From: Penaeus vannamei | Taxonomy: Eukaryota > Arthropoda > Malacostraca > Decapoda > Penaeidae | Direction: 5' to 3' | Assembly (NCBI RefSeq): GCF_042767895.1 | Contig: NC_091575.1 | Coordinates: forward strand, 3,230,255-3,294,254 | Length of the DNA: 64,000 nt | In this document: positions 1 through 14,400 of the stretch, piece by piece | How positions within the stretch are numbered: position 1 is the first letter of the stretch | How the letters are laid out: each line of letters begins with the position of its first letter | Notes under the pieces: generated by a model | What the model was told of the DNA's origin: nothing | What the model saw: only the letters and a program-made list of their open reading frames with translations | Databases searched by the model: none | Position numbers and translations under genes: made by a program

Positions 1-3000
1 GATAATAATCATAAGAATAATGACCATAATGATAATAATGATTATGAAAATCATAGAGTCTATTTGTTATAAAATAAAGGCGAAAAGCAGTAAAATCCCA
101 AAGAGTAAAAAAAAAAAAAAGAAAAAAAAAACGGCAAAATTTAGCGTATTACAGCCTTTTGAGAGATACGTCGAAAAAAAAACTTTTTCGCTTTTAAATG
201 ATAATTATGATGATTATAACATTATTCCAGGTAATTATGATGATTTTCATGATAATTCCTTTATTACTAACCATAATGATAATCATGATGATAATGACAA
301 TAATAATGATAAAAATATAATGATCATGACAGTTTTGATAATTGCTGCAATAATAGCAATGATTAAGTCTATTCTAATCATTTTCGAATAATGACAATAG
401 AAATAATAATATCATTATCATTGTCATTATAATTATTATTACTGTCATTATTATTTCTAAAATTATCCTTATTATTATTATTATAAAAATAGTTATAATG
501 ATGAAAATTACAATAATAATCAGCATAATAATTATTATAATTGCAATAAGGATTATGACGATAATGACTAAAATGATAATAATCATAAGAATAATGACAA
601 TAATGATAATAATGATGATAATAATCATAGAGTCCATTTATAATGAAATAAAGGCGAAAAGTAGTAAAATCCCAAAAGTCGAATAAACGACAAAATCGAG
701 CGTATTATAGCGTTTTGAGAGAAACGTCAAAAAAAAAAAAAAAAAACTTTTCGCTTTTAAATGATAATTATGATGATTTTAACATTAATTCAGGTAATTA
801 TAATTATTTTCATGATAATTCCTTTATTATTAATCATATTGATGATAATCATGATGATAATGACAATAATAATGATAATAATGATAAAATGATAATTATA
901 ATGATAGTTTTGATAATTATTGCAATAATAGCAATTTTTAAGTCTATTCTAATCATTTTCATACTAATAATGGCAATAGAAATAATAATATCATTATCAT
1001 TGTCTTTATAATTATTATTACTGTCATTATTTTTTCTAAAATTATCATTATTGTTATTATCATTATAAAAATAATTATAATGATGAAAATGACAATAATA
1101 ATTAGCATAATGATTATTATAACTGCAATAATGAAAATAATGATGATAATTATGACAATAATGACTATAATGATAATGATCATGAGAATAATGACAATAA
1201 TGATAATAATGATGATAATAATAATTATAGAGTCCATTTATAATGAAAGAAAGGCAGAGAAACGTCGAGAAAAAACCTTTTTCGCTTTTAAATGATAATT
1301 ATAAGTCGAAAAAAAGGCAAAATCTAGCGTATTACTGGCTTTTGAAAGAAACGTCGAAAAACACTTTTTCGCTTTTAAATGATAATTATGATGATTTTGA
1401 GATTAATTTAGGTAATTATGATGATTTTGAGATTAATTCAGGAAATTGTGATGATTTTCATGATATATCCTTCATTATATACAATGATGATGATAATTAT
1501 GATGATAATTATGATGATAATGACAATAATAATGATAATAATGATAAAACCATAATTATAATGATAATTTTTAAAATTACTGCAATAACAGCAATAATCA
1601 ACATTATTCCAATAACTTTCATCCAATAACTTTCATACTAATAATGACAATAGAAATAATAATATCATTATCATTGTCATTATAATTATCACTATTGTCA
1701 TTATTATTTCTAAAACTATAATTATTGCTATTATCATTGTGAAAATAGTTATAATGATGAAAATAGCTATAATAATTAGCATAGTAATTTTTATAACTGC
1801 AATACGGTGATAATAATGATGATAATCATGATGATAATGCCTATAGTGATAATAATCATAAAAATAATGGCAGTAATGATAATAATGATAATGATTATTA
1901 TCCAGTCCATTTATAATGAAATAAAGGCCAAAAGTATTAAAATCCCAAAACTCAAAAAACGGCAAAATCTAGCCTTTTGAGAGAAATTTCGAAAAAAACC
2001 CTTTTCGCTTTTGATTGGTAATTATGAGGATTTTAACATTAATTCAGGTAGTTCTGGTGATTTTCATGATAATTCCTTCATTATATAATAATGATGATAA
2101 TTATGATGATAATAACAATAATAATGATAATGATAAAATCATAATTGTAATGATAATTTTGATAATTACTACAATAATAGCAATAATATACTCTATTACA
2201 ATAATTTTCATAATAATAATGACAATAGAAATAATAATATCATTAACATTGTCATTATAATTATTACTATTGTCATTATTATTTTCAAAATTATTATTTT
2301 TGCTAATAATTAGCATATTATAACTGCAATAATGATGATAATAAAAATGATAATCATGATGCTAATGACTATTATCATAATAATCATAAAAAAATGACAG
2401 TAATGATAATAATTATTATCCAGTCCATTTATAATGAAATAAAGGCAAAAAGAAATAAAATCCCAAAATTCGAAAAAAAGGAAAAAAGTAACGTATTACA
2501 GCCTTTTGAGAGAAACGTCGAAAAAAACCTTTTTCGCTTTTTATTCGTAATCATGAGAATATCATTATCATTGTCATTATAATTATTACTATTATCATTA
2601 TTATTTTTAGAATTATCATTATTGCCATTATCATTATAAGAATAGTTATACTGATGAAAATAGCTATATAAATCAGCATAATAATCATTATAACTGCAAA
2701 AATGATGATAATAATAATGATAATCATGATGATAATGACTATAATGATAATAATCATAAAAATAATGACAGTAATGATAATAATGATGATAATAATTATT
2801 ATCCAGTCCATTTAGAATGAAATGAAGGCCAAAAGTCGAAAAAACGGCAAAATCTAGTTTTTGAGAGAAACGTCAAAAAAACTTTTTCGCTTTTCATTGA
2901 TGATTATGAGAATTTTAACATTAATTAAGGTAAATGTGATGATTTTCATGATAATTCCATCATCATATACAATAATGATGATAATTATGATGCTAATGAT

Positions 3001-6000
3001 AATAATAATGAATATGATAATGATAATAATGATAAACTCATAATTATTATGATAACTTTGATAATTACTGCAGTAATAGCAATTATCAACTCTATTCCAA
3101 TAATTTTCATACTAATAATGAGAATAGAAATAATAATAACATCATTATCATTGTCATTATAATTATTACTATTGCCATTATTATTTCTAAAATTATCATT
3201 ATTGCCATTATCATTATAAAAATAGTTATAATGATGAAAATAGCTATAATAATTAGCATAATAATCATTATAACTGCAAAAATGATGATAATAATGATGA
3301 TAATGACTATAATGATAATCATAAAAATAATGGCAGTAATGATAATAATGATGATAATAATTATTATCGTTCATTTATAATGAAATAAATGCGAAAAGTA
3401 ATAAAATCCCAGAAGTCGAACAAATACGACAAAATCTAGCGTATTACAGCCTTTTGAGAGAAACGTCGAAAAAAGAAAGTTTTCCGCTGTTGTTGGTAAT
3501 TATGAGTACTTTACATTAATTCAGGTAATTGTGATGATTTTCTTGATAATTCCTTAATTATATACAATAATGATGATAATGACAATGATAATGACAATGA
3601 TAATGACAATAATAATGATAATGATAATAAAATCATAATTATAATGATAATTTTGATAATTACTGCAATAATAGCAATAATCAACTCTATTCCAATAATT
3701 TTCATACTAATAATGACAATAGAAATAATAATAACATCATTATCATTGCCAATATAATTATTACTATTGTCATTATTATTTCTAAAATTATCATTATTGC
3801 TATTATCATTATAAAAGTAGTTATGAAGATGAAAATAGCTATTATGATTAGCATAATAATCATTATAACTGCAATAATGATGATAATAAAGATGATAATC
3901 ATGATGATAATGACTATAATGATAATAATCATAAAAATAATGAACGTAATAATAATAATGATGATAATAATTATTATCCAGTCCATTTATAATGAAATAA
4001 AGGCCAAAAGTAATCAAATCCCATAAGTAAATAACCCGGCAAAATCTAGCTTTTGAGAGAAACGTCGAAAAAAACCATTTTCGTTTTTTTTATTGGTAAT
4101 TATGAGGATTTTAACATTAATTCAGGAAATTTTTATGATTTTCATGATACTTCCAATATTATATACAATAATGATGATAATTATGATGATAATGACAATG
4201 ATAATGACAATAATAATGATAATAAAGATAAAATCATAATTATAATGATAATTTTGATAATTACTGCAATAATACTAATAATCAACTCTATGATTTTCAT
4301 ACTAATAATGACAATAAAAATAATAATAACATCATTATCATTGTCATTATAATTATTACTATTGTCATTATTATTTCTAAAGTTATCATTATTGCTATTA
4401 TCATTATAAAAATAGTTATAATGATGAAAATAGCTATAATAATTAGCATAATAATAATTATAACTGCAATAATTATGATAATGATGATAATCATTATGAT
4501 AATGACTGTTATGATATTAGAAAAATAATGACTATTATAATAATGATGATAATAATTATTATCCAGTCCATTTATAATGTAATAGAGGCCAAAAGTCATA
4601 AAATCACAGAGGTCGAAAAAACGTCAAAATCTAGCGTATTACAGTCTTTTAAGAGAAACGTCGAAAAAAAACCTTTTTCGCTTTTTATTGGTAATTATCA
4701 GGATTTTAACATTAATTCAGGTAATTGTGATAATTTTCATGATAATTCCTTCATTGTATACAATAATGATGATAATTATGATGACAATGACAATGATAAT
4801 GACAATAATAATGATAATGATGATAAAATCATAATTATAATGATAATTTTGATAATTACTGCAATAATAGCAATAATCAACTCTATTCCAATAATTTTCA
4901 TACTAATAATGACAATAGAAATAATAATATCATTATCATTGTCATTATAATTATTACTATTATCATTAATATTTCTAAAATTATCATTATTGCTATTATC
5001 ATTATTAAAATAGTTATAATGTTGAAAATAGCTATAATAATTAGCATAATAATCATTATAACTGCAATAATGATGATAATATTGATGATAATCATGATGA
5101 TAATGACTATAATGATAATAATTATAAAAATAATGAGAGTAATGATAATATTGATGATAATAATTATTATTCAGTCCATTTATAATGAAATAAAGGCCAA
5201 AAGTAATAAAACCCTAAAGTCGAAAAAACTGCAAAATCTAGCGTATTACAGCCTTTTGAGAGAAACATCGAAAAAACCTTTTCGCTTTTTATTGGTAATT
5301 ATGAGGATTTTAATATTTATTCAGGTAGTTGTGATGATTTTCATGATAATTCCATCATTATGTACAACAATGATAATAATTATGATACTAATGACAATGA
5401 TAATGACAATAATAAAGATAATAATGATAAAATCATAATTATAATGATAATTTTGATAATTACTGCAATAATAGTAATAATCAACTCTATTCCAATAATT
5501 TTCATACTAATAATGCCAATAGAAATAATAATAACATCAATATCATTGTCATTATAATTATTACTATTGTCATTATTATTTCTAAAATTATTATTATTGC
5601 TATTATCACGATAAAAATAGTTATAATGATGAAAATAGCTATAATAATCAGCATAATAATCATTATAACTGCAATAATGATAATAAGGATGATAATCATG
5701 ATGATAATGACTATAATGATAATAATCATAAAAATAATGACAGCAATGATAATAATGGTGATAATAATTATTATCCAATTCATTTATAATGAAATAAAGG
5801 CCAAAAGTAATCAAATCCCAAAAGTCGAGAAAAACGGCAAAATCTATCGTATTACAGCCTTTTGAGAGGAAAAAAAAATCCTTTTTCGCTTTTTATTAGT
5901 AATTATGAGGATTTTAACATTAATTCAGGTAATTGTGAAGATATTCATGATAATTCCTTCATTATATATAATAATGATGATAATTATGATGATAATCAAC

Positions 6001-7029
6001 TCTATTTCGATAATTTTCATACTAATAATGACAATGGAAATAATAATATCATTATCATTGTCATTATAATTATTACTATTTCCATTATTATTTCTAAAAT
6101 TATCATTATTGCTATTATCATTATAAATTTTTTTTATAATTATTAAAATAGCTATAATAATTAGCATAATAATCATTATAATATCATTAATGATGATAAT
6201 GATGATAATCATGATGATAATGACTGTAATGATAATAATCATAAAAATAATGACAATGATGATAATAATGATGATGATAATTATTATCCAGTCCATTTAT
6301 AATGAAATAAAGGCCAAAAGTCATAAAATCTCATAAGTTGAAAAAACGGCAAAATCGAGCGTTTTACAGCCTTTTGAGAGAAACGTTGAAAAAAAAACCC
6401 TTTTTTCGCTTTTTATCGGTAATTATGATGATTTTACCATTAACTCAGGTAATTGTGATGATTTTCATGATAATTCCTTCATTATATACAATAATGATGG
6501 TAATTATGATGATAATGGCAATGGTGATGACAATAATAATGATAATAATGATAAAATCATAATTATAATGATAATTTTGATAATTACTGCAATAATAGCA
6601 ATAATCAATTCTATTCTAATAATTTTCATACTAATAATGACAATAGAAATAATAATATCATTATCCTTGTCATTATAATTATTACTATTGTCATTATTAT
6701 TTTTAAAATTATTATTATTGCTATTATCATTATAAAAATAGTTATAATGATGAAAATAGCTATAATATTTAGCATAATAATCATTATAACTGCAATAATG
6801 ATAGTAATGATGATAATTATGATGATAATGACTATAATGGCAGTAATTATAAAAATGATGATAATAATTATTATCCAGTCCATTTATATAATGAAATAAA
6901 GGCCAAATATCATAAAATCCTAAAAGTCGAAAAAAGACAAAATCTAGCCTATTGAGAGAAACGTCGAAAAAAAATCCTTTTTCGCTTTTTATTGGTAATT
7001 ATGAGGATTTTAACATTAATTCGGGTAAT
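1..7029. repeat. AT-rich satellite array, block 1 (unit about 600 bp)
   Basis: Direct reading shows a tandem repeat. A complex core, recognisable by TACAGCCTTTTGAGAGAAAC, recurs near 151, 707, 1331, 1971, 2499, 2853, 3447, 4045, 4641, 5249, 5853, 6366 and 6944, usually 510-636 bp apart and once only about 355. Around each core lie long arms of degenerate GATAAT/GACAAT repeats. These switch to the complementary ATTATC/ATTGTC sense in mid-unit and then back again. Copies differ by substitutions and small indels, so the array is not newly amplified. The first copies (to about 1640) form a variant with AGAGTCCATTTATAATG where later copies have CCAGTCCATTTATAATG. Met/Ile-rich frames here follow from the repeat composition and show no protein-like features. 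The array continues past the left edge of the window. Confidence 0.95.
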
Positions 7030-7247
7030 TGATCTATATCTATCTATCCATATTTATCATATATTACAATGTCAAATATTAATCAAGTGTTATCTATATG
7101 CCATCATCGTTCATCCTACTACAAGGGGAGCCATTCTTGTAAACATCACGAGTCGCACGTCTGTTGTCCACCTTCTAGAATAAACGAAGATTCCACTTGA
7201 TAGCTGTTTATTAAGATCCTACAACTGCTACAGTCACACACAATACA
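7030..7247 (+). repeat. 5' LTR of the gypsy element
   Basis: The right 105 bp (7143-7247) match 11318-11422 at the other end of the element, with about nine differences by hand count. It ends in CA immediately before a TGG that starts a plausible primer-binding site. The left edge is placed at a TG at 7030, where satellite identity stops. That edge is inferred, because the matching part of the 3' LTR is deleted. An AATAAA lies near 7180. Confidence 0.75.
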
Positions 7248-7260
7248 TGGCGCAGAAGAG
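7248..7260 (+). other. Putative tRNA primer-binding site
   Basis: TGGCGCAGAAGAG directly follows the CA end of the 5' LTR, where LTR retrotransposons carry the site that pairs with the 3' end of a priming tRNA. The initial TGG fits pairing with a tRNA CCA end. I do not assign a specific tRNA. Confidence 0.65.
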
Positions 7261-7465
7261 TTGCAGCTTCAGGTGGATACAGATAAGTGCAGAGCCTCAC
7301 AAATATACGTAATCAAAATTGTGACAAAGTGCATCGAACGCTGCAGTGTGTTCATACCCGTTTTCTATATGTACCTGAGCTAGAGCGTTTCGTCTTTCCC
7401 GCCGTTTCGAAGAAAATTTTCATTAAAGGGGAAACGCAAGAATTTTTTCTAATTGTACCGGCATA

Positions 7466-8690
7466 ATGGGTAAGAAGTCTGACAGATCACAGCAGCAGTT
7501 GCCCTCACATGAGCTACTAGAATATCTCACACAGCAGGAAGAGGCAAGAATAGAGAGAGAGAAGCAAAGGGAACAAGAACAAGAAAAGAGAGAGGAGAAC
7601 GCATGGAGCGTGAAGCCAATTTTTTCTAAGCCCTCATTGACAGGCTACAGCCTATGCAGCACACCTTTCCAACTCCCGCAACCCCACAACAAAGTACAGT
7701 TACACAGGTTGCACCCCTATCTCCACTGGCCTCCTCACCTGCTCTTGCGAATTCGTCTCTTACTCTTGAGTCTTCAACATGTAGTAGCACTCCATCAATG
7801 ACACTGCTTAGTAATGTCACTCCAGCTGCCGCATGTAGTCACCGTATATTGGCACTTCCTCATCCAGCACCATTAGAACCTGAGGCTTCCTTAAGGACAT
7901 ATGAAGCGTGGAGAGCCTCATGGGAAGATTATGCTATTTCCCTAGGACTTCAGACACAGCCACAACCTGTCCAAGCTGCGCATCTTCGACGTTGCCTTAG
8001 TGACGACATGAAGAGTACTCTAATACACTCGATGGGCGTAACCCTCGACTCTACGATGCCTCTCAATGACATGCTGGCTCTTATTGACTCCCACATGCGT
8101 TGTCAACGTAACCTTACACTTCGACGTCAACAGTACAACCAATGTCATCAGCAGTCGGGTCAAACTTTCGAAGCATTCTACGTATGCCTCCGCCAGTTAG
8201 CACTAGATGCAGAACTTTGTTCTCATTGTCTAGACACACGTCTACTTGACTCCATTATTGCTGGCATATGCGGCAGAAAGCTTGCCAAGCGCATACAAGC
8301 TTTGGAACCCCCTCCGACACTAGAACAGGTTAGAATCATCTGTAGAAGCCATGAGTCGGCAGAAAAATCAAATGCTGAGCTCCCTTCAACTCCAGTACAT
8401 CAAAGTGTACATCAAAGTGTCAACAAACTCAACAATTACAAGAAGTCTGAAAAGTCCAGTCACTCGTAATGTGCACCAGTCAAGACATAGGAGCGTATCA
8501 AGAGAAAGATAACAAGAACTTCGTCAACAGTTTTCATGTTTTCGATGTGGAGACAAATCGAATAACAAGAACAGCAAGTGCCCCGCAGATGACAAGGAAT
8601 GCAAGTCTTGTCACAAAGTTGGTCACTACAGCACAGTGTGTTTCAAGACCTTGCTCAGTAAAAACAAGAGTACAAGACACAATCAAGTGT
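7466..8690 (+). pseudogene. gag: gag of the gypsy element (frameshifted)
   Basis: Gag would encode the capsid/nucleocapsid precursor that packages element RNA. An ATG at 7466 opens a charged, Gln/Glu/Arg-rich N-terminus. That frame is lost near 7600, and the capsid-like part continues in another frame (about 7630-8468). This part has a Pro/Ser/Thr-rich stretch followed by a helical region around YEAWRASWEDY, as in Ty3/gypsy capsids. A nucleocapsid zinc-knuckle region follows in a third frame, starting at 8537 with CFRCGDKSNNKNSKC, and then CKSCHKVGHYSTVC, a good CX2CX4HX4C knuckle. The three frames show at least two frameshifts, so no intact Gag can be made as read. The gag/pol boundary near 8690 is approximate. 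Confidence 0.85.
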
Positions 8691-11317
8691 CCAACCATTG
8701 ACTTACAAGTGTCTTGCAAGAGGAGCAGTGGTCACCTCACTATAATACCTGATTCTGGTTCCGAAATGACAGCAATTGGTCTTCATCACCTTAAGCAGTT
8801 AGGTATGAACGTGACACACCTTTTGCCATCTTCACCTACTAATCTTCATGCAGCAAACGGCACCGTGCTAGAATCTATTGGCCATTTTCATGCTGAGCTT
8901 TGCTACTTTGGCACAGTGATCGAAGCCGACATTGAAGTTCTTTTTGATCTTCCAAACGCTGTTCTGTCTTGGTATCATTCACTTGAGTTGGGCATTTTAT
9001 CTTCACATTATCCTAAACCTTACTCATCAGATTTAACTTGCTGCCTAGTTAGTGCCACCATCAAAGATTCTTCAAGTGGCAGTGTGCACCAAACACATCA
9101 AGCAAACAATGACACCGCACAAACACAAGTACATCGTACTGTGCATAGACCTCCATTAACAATGACTCCTGAAGCAGCACGTGAATTCTTCTTCAAAGAA
9201 TTTGCCGGTGTGTTGATGTCTCCTCAAGATTTCAAAGATGGCAAACAACTGAAAACTATAAAAGGTGATCCTATGACCATACACGCCAAGCCTGATGCGA
9301 AACCATTTGCCATTCATACTCCACGTTCCATCCCCATTGCATGGCGTGATGCTGTCAAGAAAGAGCTCGACACCATGGTAACTCAAGGTATTATCACCCC
9401 AGTTGGAGACGAAGCTACACCTTGGTGCCATCCTCTTGTATGTGTCCCAAAGAAGAATGGAGACATTCGCATCACCGTTGATCTGTCGCACCTCAACAAA
9501 CAGGTCATTCGAACAACACATCCTTTTCCAACGCCGCTAGACGTCATTCGACGCATCCCAACAGGTGCTCGATATTTCTCCAGTCTCGATGCTATGATGG
9601 GTTATTGGCAAATCCCTCTAGATGAAGATGTACAGCACCTGACAACATTTGTCACTCCATGGGGACGCTACACATTCCTATGCAGTCCCATGGGATTTGT
9701 ATCATCAGGAGATGAGTTCTGTCTTCGTGGTAACCTAGCCATTACAAGGATTGAAAACTGTGGAAAAGTTGTTGACGATATACTCGTATGGGATTATGAC
9801 GACTATTCCACACACATTCAACGCATCTTCAACATACTCTGCCGATGTCGTGAGCACGGCATGACAATCAACAAAGAAAAGTTTATCTTTGCCAGTTCTC
9901 ATGAACACTTCAGTGGCTTTGACATTGATGCAGAAGGTATTCAGGCTGACCCAGCAAAAAATAAAGCAATTGCCGAGTTCCACACACCTGAGTCGCTCAC
10001 AGACCTTCGATCCTTCTTTGGACTCGTCAATCAGCTAGCAGATTTTACCCCAAATATATCAAGTGCAGCCGAAACCCCGAGGCCTCTCTTAAGCCCCAAA
10101 CGTTCTTTTGTATGGACACAGGATCATGAAGAAGCCTTCCAGCGAGTCAAAGAATATCTCGTTTCAACTCCAACACTAGCTCATTTAGATCCGAAACTAC
10201 CCACAGCATTACAAACTGATGCCTCTTGACTAAATAGCATCGGATGCGCTTTGCTTCAGCAACATGGTGAAAAGTGGCGACTTATTCAATGCGGTTCTAG
10301 GTTTCTTAGTGATATCGAAAGACGTTATGCAACAGTGGAACTAGAATTACTTGCAGCAGTATGGGCAATCCGTAAGTGTCGACTGTATCTTCTAGGCTTA
10401 CCTGCCTTCGAGCTCGTTCTGGACCACAAGCCATTAATACCAATATCAAATGCTTACACTCTAGATGCCGTAACAAACCCACGACTGCAACGCCTCAAGG
10501 AGAAACTTGCAGGCTACACATTCACTGCAGTCTGGCATAAAGGCAAACATCATGCTATACCAGATGCACTCTCACGAGCACCAGTTGATCTACCAGATGT
10601 GGATGATTTACAGATTGACCACGAAATGTCAAGTTTTATACGGAATATAGTACTAGCTACCTCAACAGAACTATCTGAATTTGACGATCCAGTTCTTGAC
10701 GAAATCAGATCTGCCGCTCTTGCAGATCCTATCTACCAGCAGCATATTTCTCGTGTAACAGGTGGATTTCCATCCTCCAAATCAAATCTACCTAATGACC
10801 TCCTGTCATACTGGAAAGTTCAGGAAGATCTCACACATGATCACGGCCTTGTAGTGTATCGTCATCGCATCGTTGTTCCTGCAACTATCCGAAAAGAAAT
10901 ATTGTCTCGCCTACACAGTTCACATCGTGGCATTGAAACCACAAAGCGACGAGCAGCCCAAACTGTTTGGTGGCCTGGCATCACCAATGATATTGCCACA
11001 ACTATTGAAGTATGTTCTGCTTGTCAGACTCTCCAGCCATCCTTACAGAAGGAACCAGTCATGCGTGAACAAGCACCTACACGTCCATTTGAATCCGTAT
11101 CAGCGGACTTGTTCAGCCACGCCGGTAAATCATACCTGGTTTATGCTGATCATTATTCAGGTTGGTCGGAAGTTCACTCATGTCAAGGAGACACATCTAG
11201 TCGCGCCACCATACGCGCATTCAGGAAACTCTTTGGCCAATCGTCTGCGCACCGATGGAGGACCTCAATTTTCATCACACGAATTTCAGAAGTTCTTACA
11301 GAAATGGCGTGTTCATC
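8691..11317 (+). pseudogene. pol: pol of the gypsy element: protease-RT-RNase H-partial integrase
   Basis: One frame carries most of the polyprotein. The aspartic protease motif DSGSEMTAIG starts at 8751. Reverse transcriptase follows, with YFSSLDAMMGYWQI near 9570-9612 and the catalytic VVDD box at 9768-9779. RNase H begins at TDAS, is interrupted by an in-frame TGA at 10227-10229, and resumes with ELELLAAVWAI, LDHKPL and DALSRAP. Integrase has its HHCC zinc finger (His near 10914 and 10923, CSAC at 11013-11024) and the first catalytic Asp near 11106. The second Asp (TDGG, 11251-11262) is in another frame. The stretch holding the third acidic residue is deleted, because coding sequence runs straight into the LTR at about 11318. 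As read it cannot yield a complete Pol. Confidence 0.92.
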
Positions 11318-11422
11318 ACATCACGAGTCGCACGTCTGTTATCCACCTTCTAGAATAAACGAAGATTCCATTTGATAGCTGTTTATTAAGAATCTACCAC
11401 TGCTGCAATCATGCACAATACA
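11318..11422 (+). repeat. Truncated 3' LTR of the gypsy element
   Basis: This 105-bp stretch matches 7143-7247, about 91% identical by hand count, and ends in CA before satellite resumes. The LTR start, the polypurine tract and the integrase C-terminus are absent. The deletion joins integrase to LTR at an ACATCAC-type microhomology. Confidence 0.88.
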
Positions 11423-14400
11423 TTATAGCGTATTACAGCCTTTTGAGAGACACGTCGAAAAAAAAACCTTTTTCGTTTTTTATTGGTAATTATAAGGATT
11501 TTAACATAAATTCAGGTAATTGTGATGATTTTCTTGATAATTCATTTTATACAATAAAGATGATAATTATGATGATAATAACAATGGGAATGACAATAAT
11601 AATGATAATAATGATAAAATCATAATTACAATGATAAATTTGATGATTACTGCAATAATAGCAATAATCAACTCTATTCCAATAATTTTCATATTAATAA
11701 TGACAATAGAAATAATAATAACATCATTATCATTGTCATTATAGTTATTACTATTGTCATTATTTCTAAAATGATCATTATAGCTATTATCATTATAAAA
11801 AGTTATAATGATTAAAATAGCTATAATAATTAGCACAATAATCATTATAACTGCAATAATGATGATAATAATGATAATCATGATGATAATGACTATAATG
11901 ATAATAATCATAAAAATAATTAACGTAATGATAATAATGATGATAATAATTGTTATCCAGTCCATTTATAATGAAATAAAGGCTAAAAGTAATAATATCT
12001 CATAAGTCGAACAACAGCAAAATCTAGCGTATTACAGCCTTTTGAAAGAAACGTCAATAAAGACCCTTTTTCGCTTTTTATTGGTAATTATGAGGATTTT
12101 AACATTAATTCAGGTAATTGTGATGATTTTCATGATAATTCCTTCATTATATACAATAATGATGACAATTACGATGATAATGACAATAATAATGATAATA
12201 ATGATAAAATCATAATTATAATGAAAATTTTGATAATTACTGCAATAATAGCAATAATCAACACTATTCCAATAATTTTCAAACTAATAATGACAATAGA
12301 AATTATAATAACATCATTATCATTGTCATTATAATTATTGCTATTGTCATTATTATTTCTAAAATTATCATGATTGATACTGTCATTATAAAAATAGTTA
12401 TAATGATGAAAATTGATTAGCATTAATAATCATTATACCTGCAATAATGATAATAATAATGATGATAATCATGATGATAATGACTATAATGATAATCATA
12501 AAAAGAATGACAGTAATGATAATCATGATGATAATAATTATTATCCAGTCCATTTATAATGAAATAAAGGCCAAAAGTAATAAAATCTCATTAGTCGAAA
12601 AAACGGCAAAATCGAGCGTATTGCAGCCTTTTGAGAGAAAAGTCGAAAAAAAAACTTTTCCGCTTTTTATTTGTAATTATGAGGATTTTAACATTAATTA
12701 AGCTAATTGTGATGATTTTCATGATAATTCCTTCATTACATACAATAATGATGATAATGACAATGATAATGACAATGATAATGACAATAATAATGATAAT
12801 GATGATAAGATCATAATTATAATGATAATTTTGATAATTACTGCAATAATAGCAATAATCAACTCTATTCCAATAATTTTCACACTAATAATGACAATAG
12901 AAATAATGTCATTTTGATTGTCATTATAATTATTACTATTATCTTTCTTATTTCTAAAATTATCGTTATTGCCATTATCATTATAAAAATAGTTATAATG
13001 ATAAAAATAGCTACAATAATTAGCAAAATAATCATTCGAAATGCAAAAATGATGATAATAAGGATGATAATCATGATGATACTGACTATAATGACAATAA
13101 TCATAAATATAATGACCGTAATGATAATAATGATAATAATAATTATTATCCATTTTATTTATAATGAAATAAAGGCCAAAACTAATATAATCCCAAAAGT
13201 CGAAAAAACGGCAAAATCTAGCGTATTACAGCCTTGTGAGAGAACCGTCGAAAAAAAACCTTTTCCACTTTTTATTGGTAATTATGAGGATTTTAACATT
13301 AATTGACGTAATTATGATTATTTTCATGATAATTCCTTCATTATATACAATAATGATAATTATGATGATAATGACAATCATAATGACAATAATAATGATA
13401 ATAATAATAAAATCATAATTACAATGATAATTTTGATAATTTCTGGAATAATAGCAATAATCAACTCTATTCCAATAATTTTCATACTAATAATGACAAT
13501 AGAAATAATGATAACATCATTATTATTGTCATAATAATTATTACTATTGTCATTATTATTTCTAAAATCATCATAATTGCCATTATCATTATAAAAATAT
13601 TTATAATGATGAAAATAGCTATAATGATTAGCATAATAATCAGTATAACTGCACAAATGATGATAATAATGATGATAGTCATGATGATTATGACTATAAT
13701 GATAAAAATCGTAAAAATAATGACGGTAATGATAATAATGTTGATAATAATTATTATCCAGTCAGTTTAAAATGAAATAAAGGCCAAAAGTAATCAAATC
13801 CACAGAGTCGAAAAAATGGCAAAATCTAGTGTATTACAGCCTTTTGAGAAAAACGCCGAAAAAAACATTTTTGCTTTTTATTGGTAATTATGAGGATTTT
13901 AACATTATTTCAGGTAATTGTGGTGATTTTCATGATAATTCCTTCATTATATACAATAATGATGATAATTAAGATGATAACGACAATGAAAATGACAATA
14001 ATAATGATAATTATGATGATAACGACAATGAAAATGACAATAATAATGATAATGATAAAATCATAATTATAATAATAATTTTGATAATTACTGCAATAAT
14101 CATCTTTATTTCAATATTTTTTATACTAATAATGACATTAGAAATACCATCATTATCATTGTCATTATAATCATTACTATTGTCATTATTATTTCTAAAA
14201 TTATCATTATTGTTATAATCATTATAATTATAGTTATAATAATGAAAATAGCTATAATAATTAGCATAATAATCATTATAACTGCAAAAATGATGATAAT
14301 AATGATGAGAGTCATGATGATGACTATAATGATAATAATCATAAAAATGATGACAGTGATGATAATAATGATGATAATAATTAATATACATTCTATTTAT

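Larger units (their letters stand above)
7030..11422 (+). mobile_element. Ty3/gypsy-type LTR retrotransposon, defective, inside the satellite
   Basis: The element has a 5' LTR, a primer-binding site, gag, and pol in the order protease, reverse transcriptase, RNase H, integrase. That order is the Ty3/gypsy arrangement. It is flanked on both sides by the 600-bp satellite. At least four lesions are visible: gag is split over several frames, a TGA at 10227-10229 separates RT from RNase H, the frame shifts near 11220-11235 in integrase, and the end of integrase together with the start of the 3' LTR is missing. The left flank leaves the satellite unit after GGTAATTG, while the right flank resumes about 90 bp earlier in the unit, so no clean target-site duplication is visible. 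I cannot assign the clade. Confidence 0.93.

Noticed and set aside
1..7000. Dozens of 60-190-codon open frames rich in Met/Ile or Asn/Asp, on both strands, also in blocks 2 and 3
   Set aside because: They follow directly from GATAAT/ATTATC repeats. They overlap on both strands and have no domains, so they are not genes.
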